Source: Azolla caroliniana (taxonomy: Eukaryota > Polypodiophyta). From it: a stretch of DNA of 64,000 bases. Both the position numbers and the translations under genes were made by a program. The stretch covers positions 13,578,001 through 13,642,000 of the forward strand of contig JBHGNT010000014.1 in the NCBI GenBank assembly GCA_043228905.1. The letters run 5' to 3'. This document shows, one piece after another, positions 30,001 through 42,547 of this stretch (positions are counted from its first letter, which is position 1; the number at the start of each line of letters is the position of its first letter). The notes below the pieces were generated by a model, which saw only the letters and a program-made list of their open reading frames with translations, searched no databases and was not told where the DNA came from.

Positions 30001-33000
30001 TTATGAATTTATATCTGCATTCCCATTTTCATGCTCTTTGATTTCCAAATTTGATATAATTTTCATGTTTATGGCTATTGACTGGCAGTTGGTGGGGTCT
30101 TGTGGCAGATTGCTGGCCTTTGGCTCGATGCTATCCAACTCAGATCCCTTTCTTCTCAAACTTTGATCAGGTAAAAATACAGCTCATGTGCTAAATGGGT
30201 CCTGTTAAATAAATCTCTTCATATTACTAGACTTAAAATCATGATTGTGTTTGCTTTTTATTAGGGTTTTGGTAAAGAGATATATCTATCTGGAAGTAAA
30301 ATATCAGGAAAACCATGGAGTAACATATCGTGCCAGAATTTACAGGTTACTTATCAATGTACCATTTACTATTTTATGTACAACTAGTTTTTTACTATAT
30401 AAATTGCATGGCCATGGTTCACTGAATTAATTTGAGGGCATATCCATATGTCTACATTCATGTGCTGAGTTTGTTGCAGGTTTATGTATTGTCTCTGGAT
30501 TTATCTTATCTTTTCTTTTCTCATAATGGAAAACGAGTCATAAATTGCTCATTCGTTTAGGAACCTATCCTTAGTTGAAGCATGTAATACCATTGCAGTT
30601 TTGACTGACAGAGACACATTTATACGTACATATGTGGTAACATGGATACACTGATAGACAATCAACTGGGAGGGATGTTTCATAAACTGTGTTCACAGGT
30701 TTATTTGATATCTGATTGTTCATCATATGTGAAACATTAATTTGGCCATCCGGAACTTGATGACGGGAATTCTTTATCTTCATTTCAGTGTGTATTTGAT
30801 GAATGGAATCCATCCAATTTTATGTTTAAATTCTAGGTTTTGGGGGATTATTACATAGTGGATGTTTGTTTTTAATGCTCAAGATGGTATGGTGTTTCTT
30901 ATTCTTTCTTTCCAGTCTTATGGACGATTTTCTTCAAAAGAAGTGTCTGGTTTCTCATCTTTCCATTCTTTCCAAGAGGCGGATAGAGAGAGAGTTTAGG
31001 GTTTAGGGTTTGCGGAATTGGGGATTGCGTCAGAATTGGGATATGCGCAATGCTTTTGTATTCGATGGTAGGCATGGAGTCAAAGCATATTTACGGAAGT
31101 TGAAGAGAGTACTAATGTGACATTTTTCTTTATTGAGCAAGTAGAAATTCTTTTCTCTGTGGAGTGTTCATCTTGCCTATAGGCAATTCAACATGTTCCA
31201 CTACCTATGTAGTTAGTGGGCGACCATACTTCATTGTGACACCCATTGTAAGTCGTGTTTTTCACACTTTTATTAATATAATTGTGTGTTTTCACCATAG
31301 TGAGATTTTAACTTCGGGGTGCTTGGGATAGTAGAATCTTGGTTTACTCTTAAGGCATAACCCTGATAGGGAAGAAAAGTGACATACTAATAACATCCAT
31401 ATCATGCTTGCACCCTTTTTATGGCACTAAGAGCATGAAAATTGAATTTACAGGGGAAGGGACCAAATATTTCTCTCTTTCTCTCTCCCCATCACATTTT
31501 CTGTTGTTCATCTTATTGGTTTCTCTTCTATTTTTAGCTCCTTTTTTATAGAATAATGTTTATTCTCTCTTTATTCTCAGTAAGATATGCAGTTTTGATC
31601 ATCATATGAAGATGATATTTATGAAAATGAGTCTCTGGTCTTTCTTTGAAGGCTGTAGTTGTGTGTGCAGCCTTTGCTTAACATTGGATTACAGCCCAAG
31701 GATGGATCTTTTGAAAGCATCGTCAGGTAGATACAAAAGATGACCATTTTTTCTTAACCATGATCTTTGTTTAAGATCAGATTTATTTATTTTCTTTTGC
31801 AATTTCTGTGTCATTTAACAAATATGTTCAAGTTTGAACGCAAACTTCTGACATAGTAATATGAGGAGTTTTGGCAGTGAAGACTACCCTGTATATAGTG
31901 GAGGATCGTGTGTTCATTTTATGGGCAGCATGAGGAGGCAAATTTGCTGCATGACACTTCTATACAAAGCTGATGCAGCTGTTAACACACCTCTTACGGT
32001 ATCGTACACGGTAAAAGCCATATCTATTTGTATTTCAATTAATTGAGTATGGTATCATACTTCCGGCAGAAATCACTTCCATAATAAAACCTGCCATGAT
32101 ATTTAGATGAAGATGGTATTTCCCATTTTCTTGAAAGACAAATATTGCTTTTAGAGCATTTTAGTAACGTTGTGTGTTTATATGTTGGGTGCACATCATA
32201 CAAATTTGATGTACTGTAATGGGTTACTGGTTATTCGGATTCCTTTTCACATTGTACAGTAAGAAGTAGTATCCTCACAACTGGAAAGTCAATAGAGTTT
32301 CATCACTGATGCTTTGTTCTATTAATGGAATTGACATCTTATGTTTGATTTTTTAATGTTTCCAGGCAAGGTGCCAAAGAGATTCAAGACTGTCACTCCT
32401 TTTGAAGATTAATGATGAAAAAGATGTTGTGTATGTGTTATTGGTGGGACCTAATGAAGAAGTGAACCATTGTGAACTCTCAAATATAAATATTTTATGC
32501 CCTAATAATAATAATGCAGACAATGAAGTCCTAAGCTGGAGGCTTAGAGAATACAAATTGGAATTAAATGGCAGACTGACTGGCATTTCAAGCATAAGTT
32601 ACTTTGGAAAGTTAAATGCCAAGAGAATGTTTGATGGTATTGAATATGGAGATTCTCCAGAAATATGCACCTATGATGCGTGCCTTGGGCATATAGCCAT
32701 CTCTAATGATGCAAATAATGACTTTAATATATTGACTTTCAAATGTAGTGGGGTATCTTGGGGAGAGGTTATTGGGAAGAGGGTGGTCAGCTTGAAGCTC
32801 AATTGGACAGTGGAAAGCTTGAATGAGGCCGAAATCGTAAATTACCGCATTTATGTGGCCACAGATGCCGCCAATGATGGTGAGTTTGAGCACTTGGGGG
32901 TTGCAATGGTTAAATCTTTCTATATATCCGAGCTTCCGGTGCTGGAGGGTACCCGGACACTGACCTTCTACTTACAAGTGTCTTGCATGCGTGGTGTCTC

Positions 33001-33046
33001 AACTAAGCTTGCCCAGGCTCCTTGTGTAACCATTCAAATTCCTTAG
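27062..33046 (+). CDS. ENGASE: Cytosolic endo-beta-N-acetylglucosaminidase (GH85)
   Basis: Cleaves the chitobiose core (GlcNAc-beta-1,4-GlcNAc) of free or misfolded-protein N-glycans in the cytosol, leaving one GlcNAc. Exons: 27062-27382, 28554-28691, 28834-28943, 29049-29160, 29246-29353, 29500-29612, 30089-30170, 30265-30345, 31671-31726, 31857-32010 and 32366-33046. They total 1956 nt, giving 651 aa, near the plant family length. Family landmarks: ISYPLKTLDDLENRSYFD at the start, LVCHDMKDGY, AIWHWHLIDIFVYFSHS, PPCWTNAAHKHGV, then GFDGWL/INIEN with the catalytic Asn-X-Glu (N155, E157) split from GWL by intron 2. WYDSVT, DGIFTNYTW, YDVYMGVDVFGR and AAIFAPGWVYE follow. The ~240 C-terminal residues form the beta-rich accessory region. 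There is no signal peptide, as expected for the cytosolic enzyme. All eleven exons have agreeing phases. Confidence 0.93.
30346..31670. other. Large ENGase intron 8 with telobox-like repeat
   Basis: 1.3-kb intron, much longer than its neighbours. It carries two and a half TTTAGGG units near 30996-31013, preceded by GAGAGAGAG, followed by sequence with no clear coding signal. It may contain an old insertion; no element ends were found. Confidence 0.6.
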
Positions 33047-33860
33047 ATTGATGCATAACCATACCGTATCCACCCCAGTTATAATCATTTTCTAAGATGT
33101 TTCATTACATAACCATTAAATGTAACTAAACTGCACTTGGATAACAGGCTGGATAATACAATCCAATTTAATAAAAACCTAGTCGATCATAAATTTTCCA
33201 TTCCTGCAATAGTAGTCCAAATTGAATGTATAGTATTGATGGTGACTATGCTTTTTAAACCCAATGTCTACTAAAGGTGGTTCATGTTTATTATATTATC
33301 ACTGTAGATTATCGATATGAGGTAACCCATGGATAGTGTAAAAATATGGTACCATGGCATAAAGGATACTTCTAATTTAGTGCTCTTATACCCATGAATT
33401 ATGGAGCTTTGATAAATAAAGATACTTGGATTCATAAATTCAAACATTTTTAAAATCAAGTAAATGATGTGATTCAAATGCGCACATGGAACGGTATAAC
33501 CACCTTGATATATCTAATATCTACATATAGTTAACATATATAGTGTTTGCATTGTATTCCTTGATATATCTAATATCTACATATAGTTAACATATATAGT
33601 GTTTGCATTGAATACGGCTTGTAAATCATTTATTATTAAATACAAACTCATGGAAGCAAAAAGTTGAACAATTTTTGAAAAAATTGAACCTATTATGAAG
33701 AATGTAAAGACTTGTATTTTAACTCGACGGATTTAACTATTGCTAAAGAAGATGATGAATTTGGGGTTAACAATGTAGTGTAGAGTGTTGACATTTGCCA
33801 TGAAATGAAAACTATCAAAAAAATTCTTTTGTTTTGGATGTTTCGATGTAGGTTTTAGGG
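33047..33860. other. Convergent 3' intergenic region
   Basis: AT-rich DNA between the stop codons of the plus-strand ENGase and minus-strand IQD genes, holding both 3' UTRs and the 56-bp duplication. No other gene is seen. Confidence 0.6.
33503..33610. repeat. 56-bp tandem duplication
   Basis: Two near-identical units (from 33503 and 33559) containing TTGATATATCTAATATCTAC and ending GTGTTTGCATTG. They lie between the convergent ENGase and IQD genes. Confidence 0.95.
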
Positions 33861-36148
33861 TTAGGGGGTAGAGTTAAGGTAACTATCATTTAGTGGGAAA
33901 GAGAGTCTCTTTCTAGCAGAAGAGGTCATAGTTATTTGATCATATTGAGACGTACCATTGGGCCTTTGCTTGGGATTGCTAAGCGACCTTGTTTTGGCCC
34001 TTGCAGAGTGAGTAGCACACATATAGCGAGGGAGCGATGGTGAATTCGTTAGCATGAAGCTCTCTACATCATCATCATCATCATCATTTCTAATAGAAGT
34101 AGACCCTCCAATGCTACTCCTACTAACTTGGGTTGACCTAGGCTCATAATACATATTGGTTTGATTCGTACTCCATGTAGAAGACATTCCGCTACCACTT
34201 ATCTCGTCCTCCTCCTTTATTTTATCACAACTAGGGCTCATCCATGTTCTTCTTCTCATTTGAGTATATTCATTACATTTTTGTGATGTGGGTGATTTTC
34301 GTAAAGATTGAAAACTTTCATTCCACATTTGTGACCCATGAGCTCCATCAAGCTGCAAAAGAACCATTAGAAAATAGAAATAGTTATTTTCAATGGACAA
34401 TGGTAGTATTCTATAGAGAAAAGAGGTTATTTTATGCTAGTATGCTATCAGAAAAAGGACTTGTTTTAAGGGTAGTATTCAATGGATAGTAATCTTTTAT
34501 CTTTAGAATTAGAAAGAGTTAATTCAATGGACATAATGTTGATTGATAAAGGTATGAATCTATGGAAAACAAATGCTTTGTTCAATGCTAGTATTCATTC
34601 GAGCCAAGACAAGAGCATTATAATGTCTTTCAAATTTTCGCATTAAGGACTTCACATTGCAAGATTCGTATTCAACATCAACATGACGGGCTTCTTCAAG
34701 GGACAAAACCACAAGAAAATTGGTTTGTGTTGTTTTTTCATGCATGCATGAAAAGGAAACCAGCCCAATTTACACATAACATCTACCTAGTAAAATCTTG
34801 AAGATTGTAAGGAAACATGTGATGGGGACTTGGGGTGAAGTCTTAGTTATTATGTCTTCTTTACAGGAGTATTGTATTATACATGATTTTTTGGATTCAC
34901 CTATCACTTACTTGATGAACACTTTGTTTGTGTGCAAGCATCATTCTCTCATTCCTTTGCAAAGAGGCAACATCTTCAACTTCATCCGACCTTATTAGTG
35001 CGTGCCTTCGTCTCTCTTGAATGTGGCCTTGAACTTTTAGCAGCATCCTCATGCATCGGAACGTGGTGTCGGCTTGTTTCCGTGCCGCCGGGCTTGTGGC
35101 CAGACTTTGGACCCTTGCGATACGGCCTCGAAGAATTCGAAAAGCTCGTCGAGCCTAGTCACAAACAAAATCATTCGCAACGAAGTTCCAAAAACAACAA
35201 AAAAAACAAAAAAACATTGTAAGATACAACAAACTAGCGAGAGAATTATTGCTTACAATGTATCCTCTAAAAGCTTTTTGGATCTTGGTGGCAGCCACAT
35301 GTTGTTGTTGTTGTGTGTGGGTGGTGTGGGATCCCGGATTCGAACTTGTGATGCATCGATACGAAGAAGAAGAAGGCCGAGAAGACGAGGAAGAAGGCGA
35401 AGATGAAGGCGGTGTCATCTCGATACCGGTTTTCGGTATGCCCCCCGAGCTCCGAGCCAATTCCGCGGCCGCATGTGCAACCACCCCAGCAGCTTCTGCC
35501 ATTATGGCAAGTAGTGCTTGTGTCTGCTTGGTCTCCACCTCATCACCCATGCCTATCACCTCACTCTCTTCATCCACCTTTGGCAATATCTTCAGTGGAG
35601 ATTTGCTGGCAAAGCTCCATCTACTTCTACCTCCACCTCCACTATGTTGAAGATTATACTATATGTTTACAAACCAAATAATAAGTGTTTAATGGCCTTA
35701 CCCTTGATTCATGCATGCATGCATGCATCTATCTATGTAATAATGTATGTATGACCTTCCAAGTTTTACTCAAGCAATATACTCATACAAAATATATGCA
35801 TGCATAAATGTATATATGTATGTATGTATGTATGTTGCATGAATGTATGTATTGTATGTATGTATGTATGTATGAGCAACATTGAAGCTATGAAAAGGTT
35901 GACATCTTTCCAACATTTGACACCCACATGATGATGATGATGATGATGATGATGAGCAAGTAGATCAATTTCTTGATCATTCATGCCAATTTGTTTGTAG
36001 AGATTTCTGGGCCAGAACTTTGTACCTCATCTTCGGTTGGAGCTTTTGTTTGGGATGATGCCGAGTTCCGGTGGTGGTCGGCCGACTTCTTCGATCGCGG
36101 CCTAAACACATCGATAACCGCTGAGAACCAACCCCCTTTTCTACCCAT
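33861..36148 (-). CDS. IQD: IQ67-domain (IQD) calmodulin-binding protein
   Basis: Plant IQD proteins bind calmodulin and scaffold it at microtubules, the plasma membrane or the nucleus. Exons (minus strand): 36148-36026, 35658-35257, 35154-34912 and 34352-33861. All are phase 0 and total 1260 nt, giving 419 aa. The start MGRKGGWFSAV is the typical IQD N-terminus, and exon 2 opens into RWSFASKS, also typical. The IQ motif (AATKIQKAFRGYI, residues 163-175, then ARRAF) is cut by the conserved phase-0 intron inside the IQ67 domain. Exon 3 continues the domain through RILRGRIARVQSL and CMRMLLKVQGHIQERR. Exon 4 ends with PRYMCATHSARAKTRS and a basic KRLSFPL patch, the usual C-terminal IQD motif. 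The second repeat is diverged: ATSPAARKQA stands where VRGHxVRxQA is usual. Intron 1 carries ATGT and CATG microsatellites. Confidence 0.92.
35712..35955. repeat. (CATG)n, (ATGT)n and (GAT)n microsatellites in IQD intron 1
   Basis: Three simple-sequence runs: CATG near 35714-35735, TATG/ATGT near 35808-35873 and GATGAT near 35931-35954, all in the 367-bp first intron of the minus-strand gene. Confidence 0.92.
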
Positions 36149-39100
36149 GGAATATAACTAGTTGGAAGTAATCAGAATTGCACTAGCAACTATGCAAGGT
36201 CATTGAAATTTAGTTAAAAAATTAGTGAGCCAAAAATGGAGTTGAAAGGAGAGAAGTTAAGATTATACTATGTTTATATATGTTATCTAACACTAGTTTT
36301 GACCTCAATTAACAAAAATGGGTCTTAGTAGTAGTAGTAGTACACCATGTGTGTGTCCTTATCTTACTTGACCTTAGGGACATATACATGTCCTGAAGTG
36401 AAGAAGAAAAAAAAGCTACACATATCTATAACACGATTAGAGTTTGAATCATCGACCGACGACACACTGGATTTAAGAGAGAATATAAATGGTGGGTTTT
36501 GATGTGATCGTGGGAGAGATGATGATCGGGTAAAGAAATATATTATTGAAAGATGGATAAAAGAAGGGGGGGAGGGGGGGGTGTTATGGAACAAAACATG
36601 ATGCGATCGAAGTAACTCGACTTGACCACATAATTTATGGACTTTCATATTGGCTATCCCCAAAACCAAAATAATGAACTCGAAGTGTTGCGCTACAATG
36701 TGTGTGTGTTCTTCTTCTTTGGAACGCTCCACAATGCGTGCCCACCTCTCCCAAGGGTAACATTATTAAGATTGAGGTGACTTATTATAGTTACCCCTCT
36801 TTCCGCTTGGGTGCATGTGTCCCATGCTTGTCCTCTTCCTAGGACACATAACCCTTTGCACAAAATGGCCAAACTTGTAATGTCCAACCCGTGTAACTTG
36901 ATTCCTTGCTCGAAATCACATTTCCTTTCACAACCACTACTCTCACATATGCCCATGCATATATAGGCAACCGTGCATGTGCACACTCACACAAACAAAC
37001 TAGTACATGGTTGAGTTATTAATCTTCCATGTACACATATCCACCATTTTTTGATGTACTTGAGTATGACATCACAATTTCTACAATGTCCATGTTGTAG
37101 AGATGAGTTCGTCGGTGAACGAGTTAAATCCTCATGTGCAAACTCTTATAGCACGTTGGACTCGGGATCGTAGAATTCATTTATGATATATTATTTATCG
37201 GAGTCTTCAAGACTAATGGGAAAGGAATTTTACCTTGAGTTCTTCTGTAAACAATTTAAAAACTTCTACAATTCTTGGCCTTGTCATAGTAATGGATTCT
37301 TGATATTGATGCATGAAAAAGATTTGGAAATTATTTGCCGACAAAGTCGAAGTAACTCATCGGTTATATGCAATTGATAGTACATTGTAGAAATTAAGAT
37401 GATCATTTCTTTTCTTAATTGGTTCAACCGCTAAAAAGTAACCACCCACACCTAAATTTAACATTTTTTTTTTCCAAAAAAAAATTTAACATTTTAAATG
37501 CGCATGGAAATGTATTATGTTAATATTTATATGTGTATCTCAATTAAGATGCTTTACACCCATTTAATAGATTATGGTCGCTAATTAAGATTTTAAATGA
37601 TTGTGTACCATTTAATAGATCACGGAGTCTTCCAAGAAACTTCAAGTCTAAGAAAAAATGTTAAGCCTTAACATATTGGAGCATTATTACATGCATAGAG
37701 AGCTCTTACACAAAAACAAAGTGCTACCAATTCTCACAAGATCTTTGAATTAATGGATACTCAATTAAAGAAGTTTGTCTCATTTATAACTTTTCTGCCA
37801 CTTTCACATTTGACATTATAGAGAAGTGTCAAGTCTACTGTGCTTACACATACATGGGCAATGCTCTTCATTCAAAGGATGATTTATGCATATGGCTATT
37901 TGCAATTGTTTAGACAAACATTTGGTTGAAAGCATTTGCAAATGACCTTGCTTTTCTAATTGAAAGTGCATAATCTTTGGGATTGTAAAGCATGGTCTTT
38001 TTTTTGAACGTGTACAACATCAAACATTTCGAAACGATGAGATGGAGAAGGTTAAAAGGTGAGAATGCTATCAAGATGGTGCATTTGTGTCTTATGTAAA
38101 TGTGATGTATTATATATGCTTAAACATGGTCCTTTATCCCGATCTCATTCTTTCAAAGGAGGGTTTCTTGTTCATTGCAATTTTAATTATGAGGATGAAG
38201 ATTATGAAAATTTAATGATTTGTTTCAATATACTACGTGTTGGGAACCTATTGTAGAACCCCTAACAAATAGCTAGTCACCATTAGATACAAGAAAAATA
38301 TGTGTTGTCATTTGCATTGTACATTTGATGCGAATATTTACATTAAGGGTTTAATTTAGAGTCAAAATACACGATTGTTAAGAGTCATGAACTTTTCGAT
38401 CATGCACACCCTAGAATATATGAAAATTATGCAATGGAGTCATAAGTTGTGCACTCTTGAACAAAGAATGAATACTAACCACCTTGTCGTAGGATCAAGT
38501 AAACAAAATTGGTTGTGAATATCCATTTGTGTACACTATCTATGGCTGTCATAAAATATAAATGGACATTAGTCCAGACTCTAGACATATGCCACGCATC
38601 CAAGACCTCTTAATGTCTTTTGAGGGTTCCAATGGCTTTGAGACAAATAATGTGCATGGATTCACACATGAGCTCACCTTGAGCATCAACCATGAAAAGG
38701 AAATATCATACCATTTGCATTTGATTGAATATCAAGTGTGGAATAAAAAACTTTCCATGGATTAGGATTACCTTGAATTTCTACAACCTGCACCTATATC
38801 AACTTCACTTCTCACCTATGGAATATGTACCTATGGTTTCAAAAATATGCCATCATGTTCTTGTATTTGAAAGTAAACATTTAATAAGGTAAAAAAGTCA
38901 TGAATTTGAAACACTAGTTTGTAAAATAGAATTGGTAGTGTCATTTAAAGTTGATAATATGATATATAAAAAACAATGCTTTTAGACTGCTTTTAAATCA
39001 AATGTTTTTGTCCTACTTTAAGACTTTTGTAAGGGGTTGAAACGTTGGCCAAAACTTATCTAATACATAAATAAATTCATCTTTTAATATTTATCAAGTA

Positions 39101-39789
39101 TCCACACAAAGTGCTTCCACTTTTGATTGGCATACATATTGTGTAAGTTTCCTTGGTACAACATAGATTGTCGTGACTCAAGTAAAGATATAAAGGAGTT
39201 ATATGTCTACAATCTTCACATGCCAATTAACCCAACATTGCTAGTGTAGCTGCGTATGACAAATAACTTCTCTTTCTTGGATAATCCTCAAAATGTATCC
39301 CTACAATCAAGATAACTAAGTGAATATTGATTGGAAATGTAAAAACGTAGCCCCATATGCATTAATAATGAAGAGATGTACAATGAAAGCTCTAGAAAAC
39401 AAAATAAGTCCTAAAACGGAAAGCAACATCAATGTGGGACTTGAACATGGATTTGACATTTACATGAACCACAAGCATATCTAAAAAGTTTTACATGAAT
39501 TTTTATTCGTAATTGATTTATAATCATATAGATAATCAATATCTTCTTACTTTTTATGTGATAGAGGATAATGCACATGTTTTGCAGCCTTCTCAAGATA
39601 GAAAAGGGAATTCAACATATTGAGTTATGATATGGATGATCATATATACATATATATTACCAAAAAATGGATATTATTAGCCGTGCATCACCCCACACTC
39701 TCTTCATTTATGACGTGTTACTATTAGTTGAGATGATATAAAAATGATGGTGTAGTGTCAAAACTTGTCTTTTTTAGCATAAAAGTTGT
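36149..39789. other. Long intergenic stretch, no gene recognised
   Basis: AT-rich DNA upstream of the IQD gene. Short open frames on both strands have no family signature. A TAG triplet run near 36328-36342, a G-rich stretch near 36568-36582 and an A/T run near 37466-37490 are present. The nearest ~300 bases should include the IQD promoter, but I see no specific element I can defend. Confidence 0.45.
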
Positions 39790-40400
39790 CAATTTGAGAA
39801 TTGTTTAAGGAGATTTGGCTTATGGTGGCGTGTTTATCGGTCTGGAACATTTGGACCAGGCGTTGTAAATTTGTTTTTCAGCAACAAAAGCTCTCATACG
39901 GGGAGGTGATGTTAAATATCTGGTTTGAACTTCTGGCTTGGTTGCATAGACGGTATGACTTGATTAAAGGGGAATCAGATGAAGCAAAAAGGGTAAGGTC
40001 AAAGTTCTTACTGAAATGGGGTGGTTCTCCCATGATGGTCAAATCTTCAACGAAGCCTAAGTGGAATTACCAGGCGCCTAGGTGGATGTTTCTATCGATG
40101 GCTCCCAATATTGTACATGGGATGTAATTATGTATGTATAGCTAAAGCACAAGTGGGTTAGCATAGTCGTGTTAACTAGATAACTAAGTTATAAAAGACT
40201 TCGTTGGGAGAAGTAGAGTCGGGGTAAAATGGGGTTTATTTATTTTTGTTGGAGTTAAGGGTCGTGTGAGTTTTTGTTTTATTTTATTATAGTTTTGGAG
40301 TTGTTCCTCCGAGTTGTACATGTTGATCCCATTGTGGATTCGAGTAAACCATGTTGCTGTATTCTATTTGCTAACTAATGCGAAGTAGTGTTTTTTTGGA
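39790..40400 (+). mobile_element. LINE 3'-end fragment
   Basis: Plus-strand frame 39801-40127 reads as the post-zinc-finger tail of an L1-type ORF2 (CLSVWNIWTRRCKFVFQQ, then YDLIKGESDEAKRVRSKFLL). A stop and then a GTT-rich 3' UTR ending near a T-rich run follow. It is a 5'-truncated dead copy with the same tail pattern as the minus-strand fragment at 21.6-22.1 kb. Confidence 0.72.
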
Positions 40401-40937
40401 AAAAAGAAGTTGTCAACTTGAGTCTTCATTAATGCCCTCAATATTGTGTTAAAGTTATTATAACGTTCTTCATGATTTAAGTTTTTGGGTTCATTCATAA
40501 TTAGCCCGTTGTTTTCTCCTAAAAGGTTAGTGTGATATACAAAACATGTATACAAGTTCAATGTTTAAGATCTAATTTTAAATGCCTTATTCCTAAATTT
40601 TCTATAAATTAAACAAATGTATAACATACTCCTATGGTAATCTTTTATTTGTCAAAAATGGATAAAAGGAATTTAGAAAAAACCTCTCAATAAAATGTAG
40701 TGATAGAGATACGTATCAAAACTAAGACGTGATCCTATTTTTTTTTATATCTACCCAAATTCTCTAAGTAATTCATAAAGGGCATTGTACATCGTGTTTA
40801 GTTAAATTAGTGTGTGAATAGGCGTATTCATGTGCTTGTAATAATGATTGAGTCTACATGAAAATGTAAATATGTATTGTCATAGTTCCCTTGATTTACT
40901 TTTGTTGGTATATTGAGCTCTAAAGAGCGCATTTATG
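40401..40937. other. Intergenic, nothing recognised
   Basis: AT-rich stretch between a LINE remnant and a tandem repeat. No coding or structural signal. Confidence 0.45.
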
Positions 40938-41470
40938 TGAGTGAATTTTGAGCGTGAATATGCATTTACACATGCATGTGAGTTTTTTATGTGTTTGCGT
41001 GTGTTTACTTATACTTATGTGTGGGTTATGTGTTTATGTTATACAACTATGTGATGAGGCGACCATCTTACATGATTTGGACAACACTAGATTATGCCAC
41101 TTGGATGAACGTGTTGTGCATTACAATAGAATAGGCCGTATTGATGTGTGAATTGTGAGCGTGAATATGCATTTATATGTGTTTACACATGCATGTGAGT
41201 ATTTTATGTGCAATATGTTTTTGCCTGTGTTCTTATATTTATGTGTGTGTTATGTGTTTGTGTTATAGGATTATCTTATGGGTGACCATTTTACATGATC
41301 TAGAGAACACTCGCTTATGCCACTTGGATGAATGTGTTGTGCTTATACTTATGTGTGTGTTATGTGTTTGTGTTATAGGACTATCTGATGGGCGACCAAC
41401 TTACATGATCTAGAGAACACTAGATTATGCCACTTGGATGAATGCGTTGTGCACTACAACAGAATAGGCT
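40938..41470. repeat. ~200-bp tandem repeat, two full copies and one partial
   Basis: Copies start at about 40939 and 41152; a third, lacking its first ~70 bases, starts at about 41344. Each contains the GAGCGTGAATATGCATTTA block (first two copies), a TGTG-rich core, then TTACATGATYTRGA and GCCACTTGGATGAA blocks. Divergence of roughly 5-15% by eye. No open frame is conserved across copies. Confidence 0.88.
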
Positions 41471-41587
41471 ATTAGTGATGCCAAAATGTGTATTTTAGTC
41501 ATGCTGCAAAGTTACAAAAAGTAACACTATGAAACTACTATTTTTTGGCATTTTTTGGCTTATAAATACTAATCTCCCTCCCATGCT

Positions 41588-41827
41588 CTTTTTTTATCGT
41601 AATAACCTTACCCTATTGGTAACTCAATTTTCTTACGTCCTTATATATCTCTAAACTTACTAGATGCCACTCTGGAATGTTTTTTTATCGTAATAACCTT
41701 ACCCTCTTGGTAACTCAATTTTCTTACCTCCTTATATATCTCTAAACTTACTAGATGCCACTATGGAATGTAAGGGTGGAACCCATAACCCCTGGGTCTC
41801 CAATGCGCAACCTTACCTACTAAGACA

Positions 41828-41830
<3 letters not shown>
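41588..41830 (-). mobile_element. SINE-like sequence with tRNA-type head and 91-bp internal duplication
   Basis: On the minus strand from about 41828, the sequence has a box A-like TAGTAGGTAAGGTTG and, about 30 bases on, a box B-like GGGTTATGGGTTCCACC, the layout of tRNA-derived plant SINE heads. The body continues into a 91-bp unit present twice (41588-41678 and 41679-41769). Family and exact ends are unknown. Confidence 0.5.

Positions 41831-41863
<33 letters not shown>
41830..41863. repeat. (CT)n microsatellite
   Basis: About 17 CT units directly upstream (in minus-strand sense) of the SINE-like head. Confidence 0.95.
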
Positions 41864-41866
<3 letters not shown>

Positions 41867-41910
41867 GACTTCCTAGAATTGCATGGAAAGCAAGCAAAAA
41901 GATCCAAAAG

Positions 41911-42390
41911 ATGCATAAAAGCAAAAATTTGTGTTCCGGTTGGATGCAAGATTTAGAAAAATGGTTTGGTAGATGGGATGCAAGACACTTGCTTCATGAT
42001 GCGTCACTAGATTCCTCTGTAAATGAGACCTTTTTGCAATGCCAATGTATCATGACATGGGACAAATGTGGTGGATCACGCTTCACACATTATACTACAA
42101 ATGTTGCACCTAACTACAAAACCATATTCTTCGCGGAACGGGGAAGCCGTACACATCGATACATGTTAGAGACCATCCCAATATCTGCCATTCGAACCAT
42201 TGCTTCCATGCGACTTAGCTCGCACACATTGAGATGTGAGACGGGGCGTTGGGGCACAAGTGATGAGAGTGGCCGACTATGCACACTTTGCCCTAAACAA
42301 GTTCGAGAGTCTGAGTATCACACTTTGATACAATGCTCTGCCTTTGATCATATTCGACCATGCTTTCCACATCTCTTCGATCGAGCCTAG
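41911..42390 (+). mobile_element. Fragment of a LINE-like element (RT C-terminal zinc finger)
   Basis: A 159-codon open frame ends with the pattern MRLSSHTLRCETGRWG, then LCTLCPKQVRESEYHTLIQC, i.e. a CxxC...H...C finger like those after the RT of LINE-type elements. No RT core is present, so it is a fragment. The frame resembles neither the full LINE next door nor the other LINE tails in this window, so it is probably a different lineage. The exact family is not determined. Confidence 0.6.
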
Positions 42391-42547
42391 AATTTCTCTC
42401 ACAACCACGATGTGCACTCTCAATTGCAACATTCATTGGTAAAGTTCTTGAATATCGAGAGTTGCTACTCACCTTTACACGTATCACATGAAATGTAATA
42501 TTTTTGGTCTCATAGGTCATATTTGACCTATGAAGACGATAATATAA

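Noticed and set aside
35325-35345. GGATTCGAACTT as a tRNA box B
   Set aside because: It lies in the second exon of the IQD gene, with no box A or acceptor stem around it.
35403-35754. Plus-strand Pro/Ser-rich frames
   Set aside because: Antisense shadows of the Ser-rich IQD exon 2.
36364-36986. Minus-strand frames upstream of the IQD gene
   Set aside because: Low-complexity His/Ser/Phe content, no family motif and no splice-supported extension.
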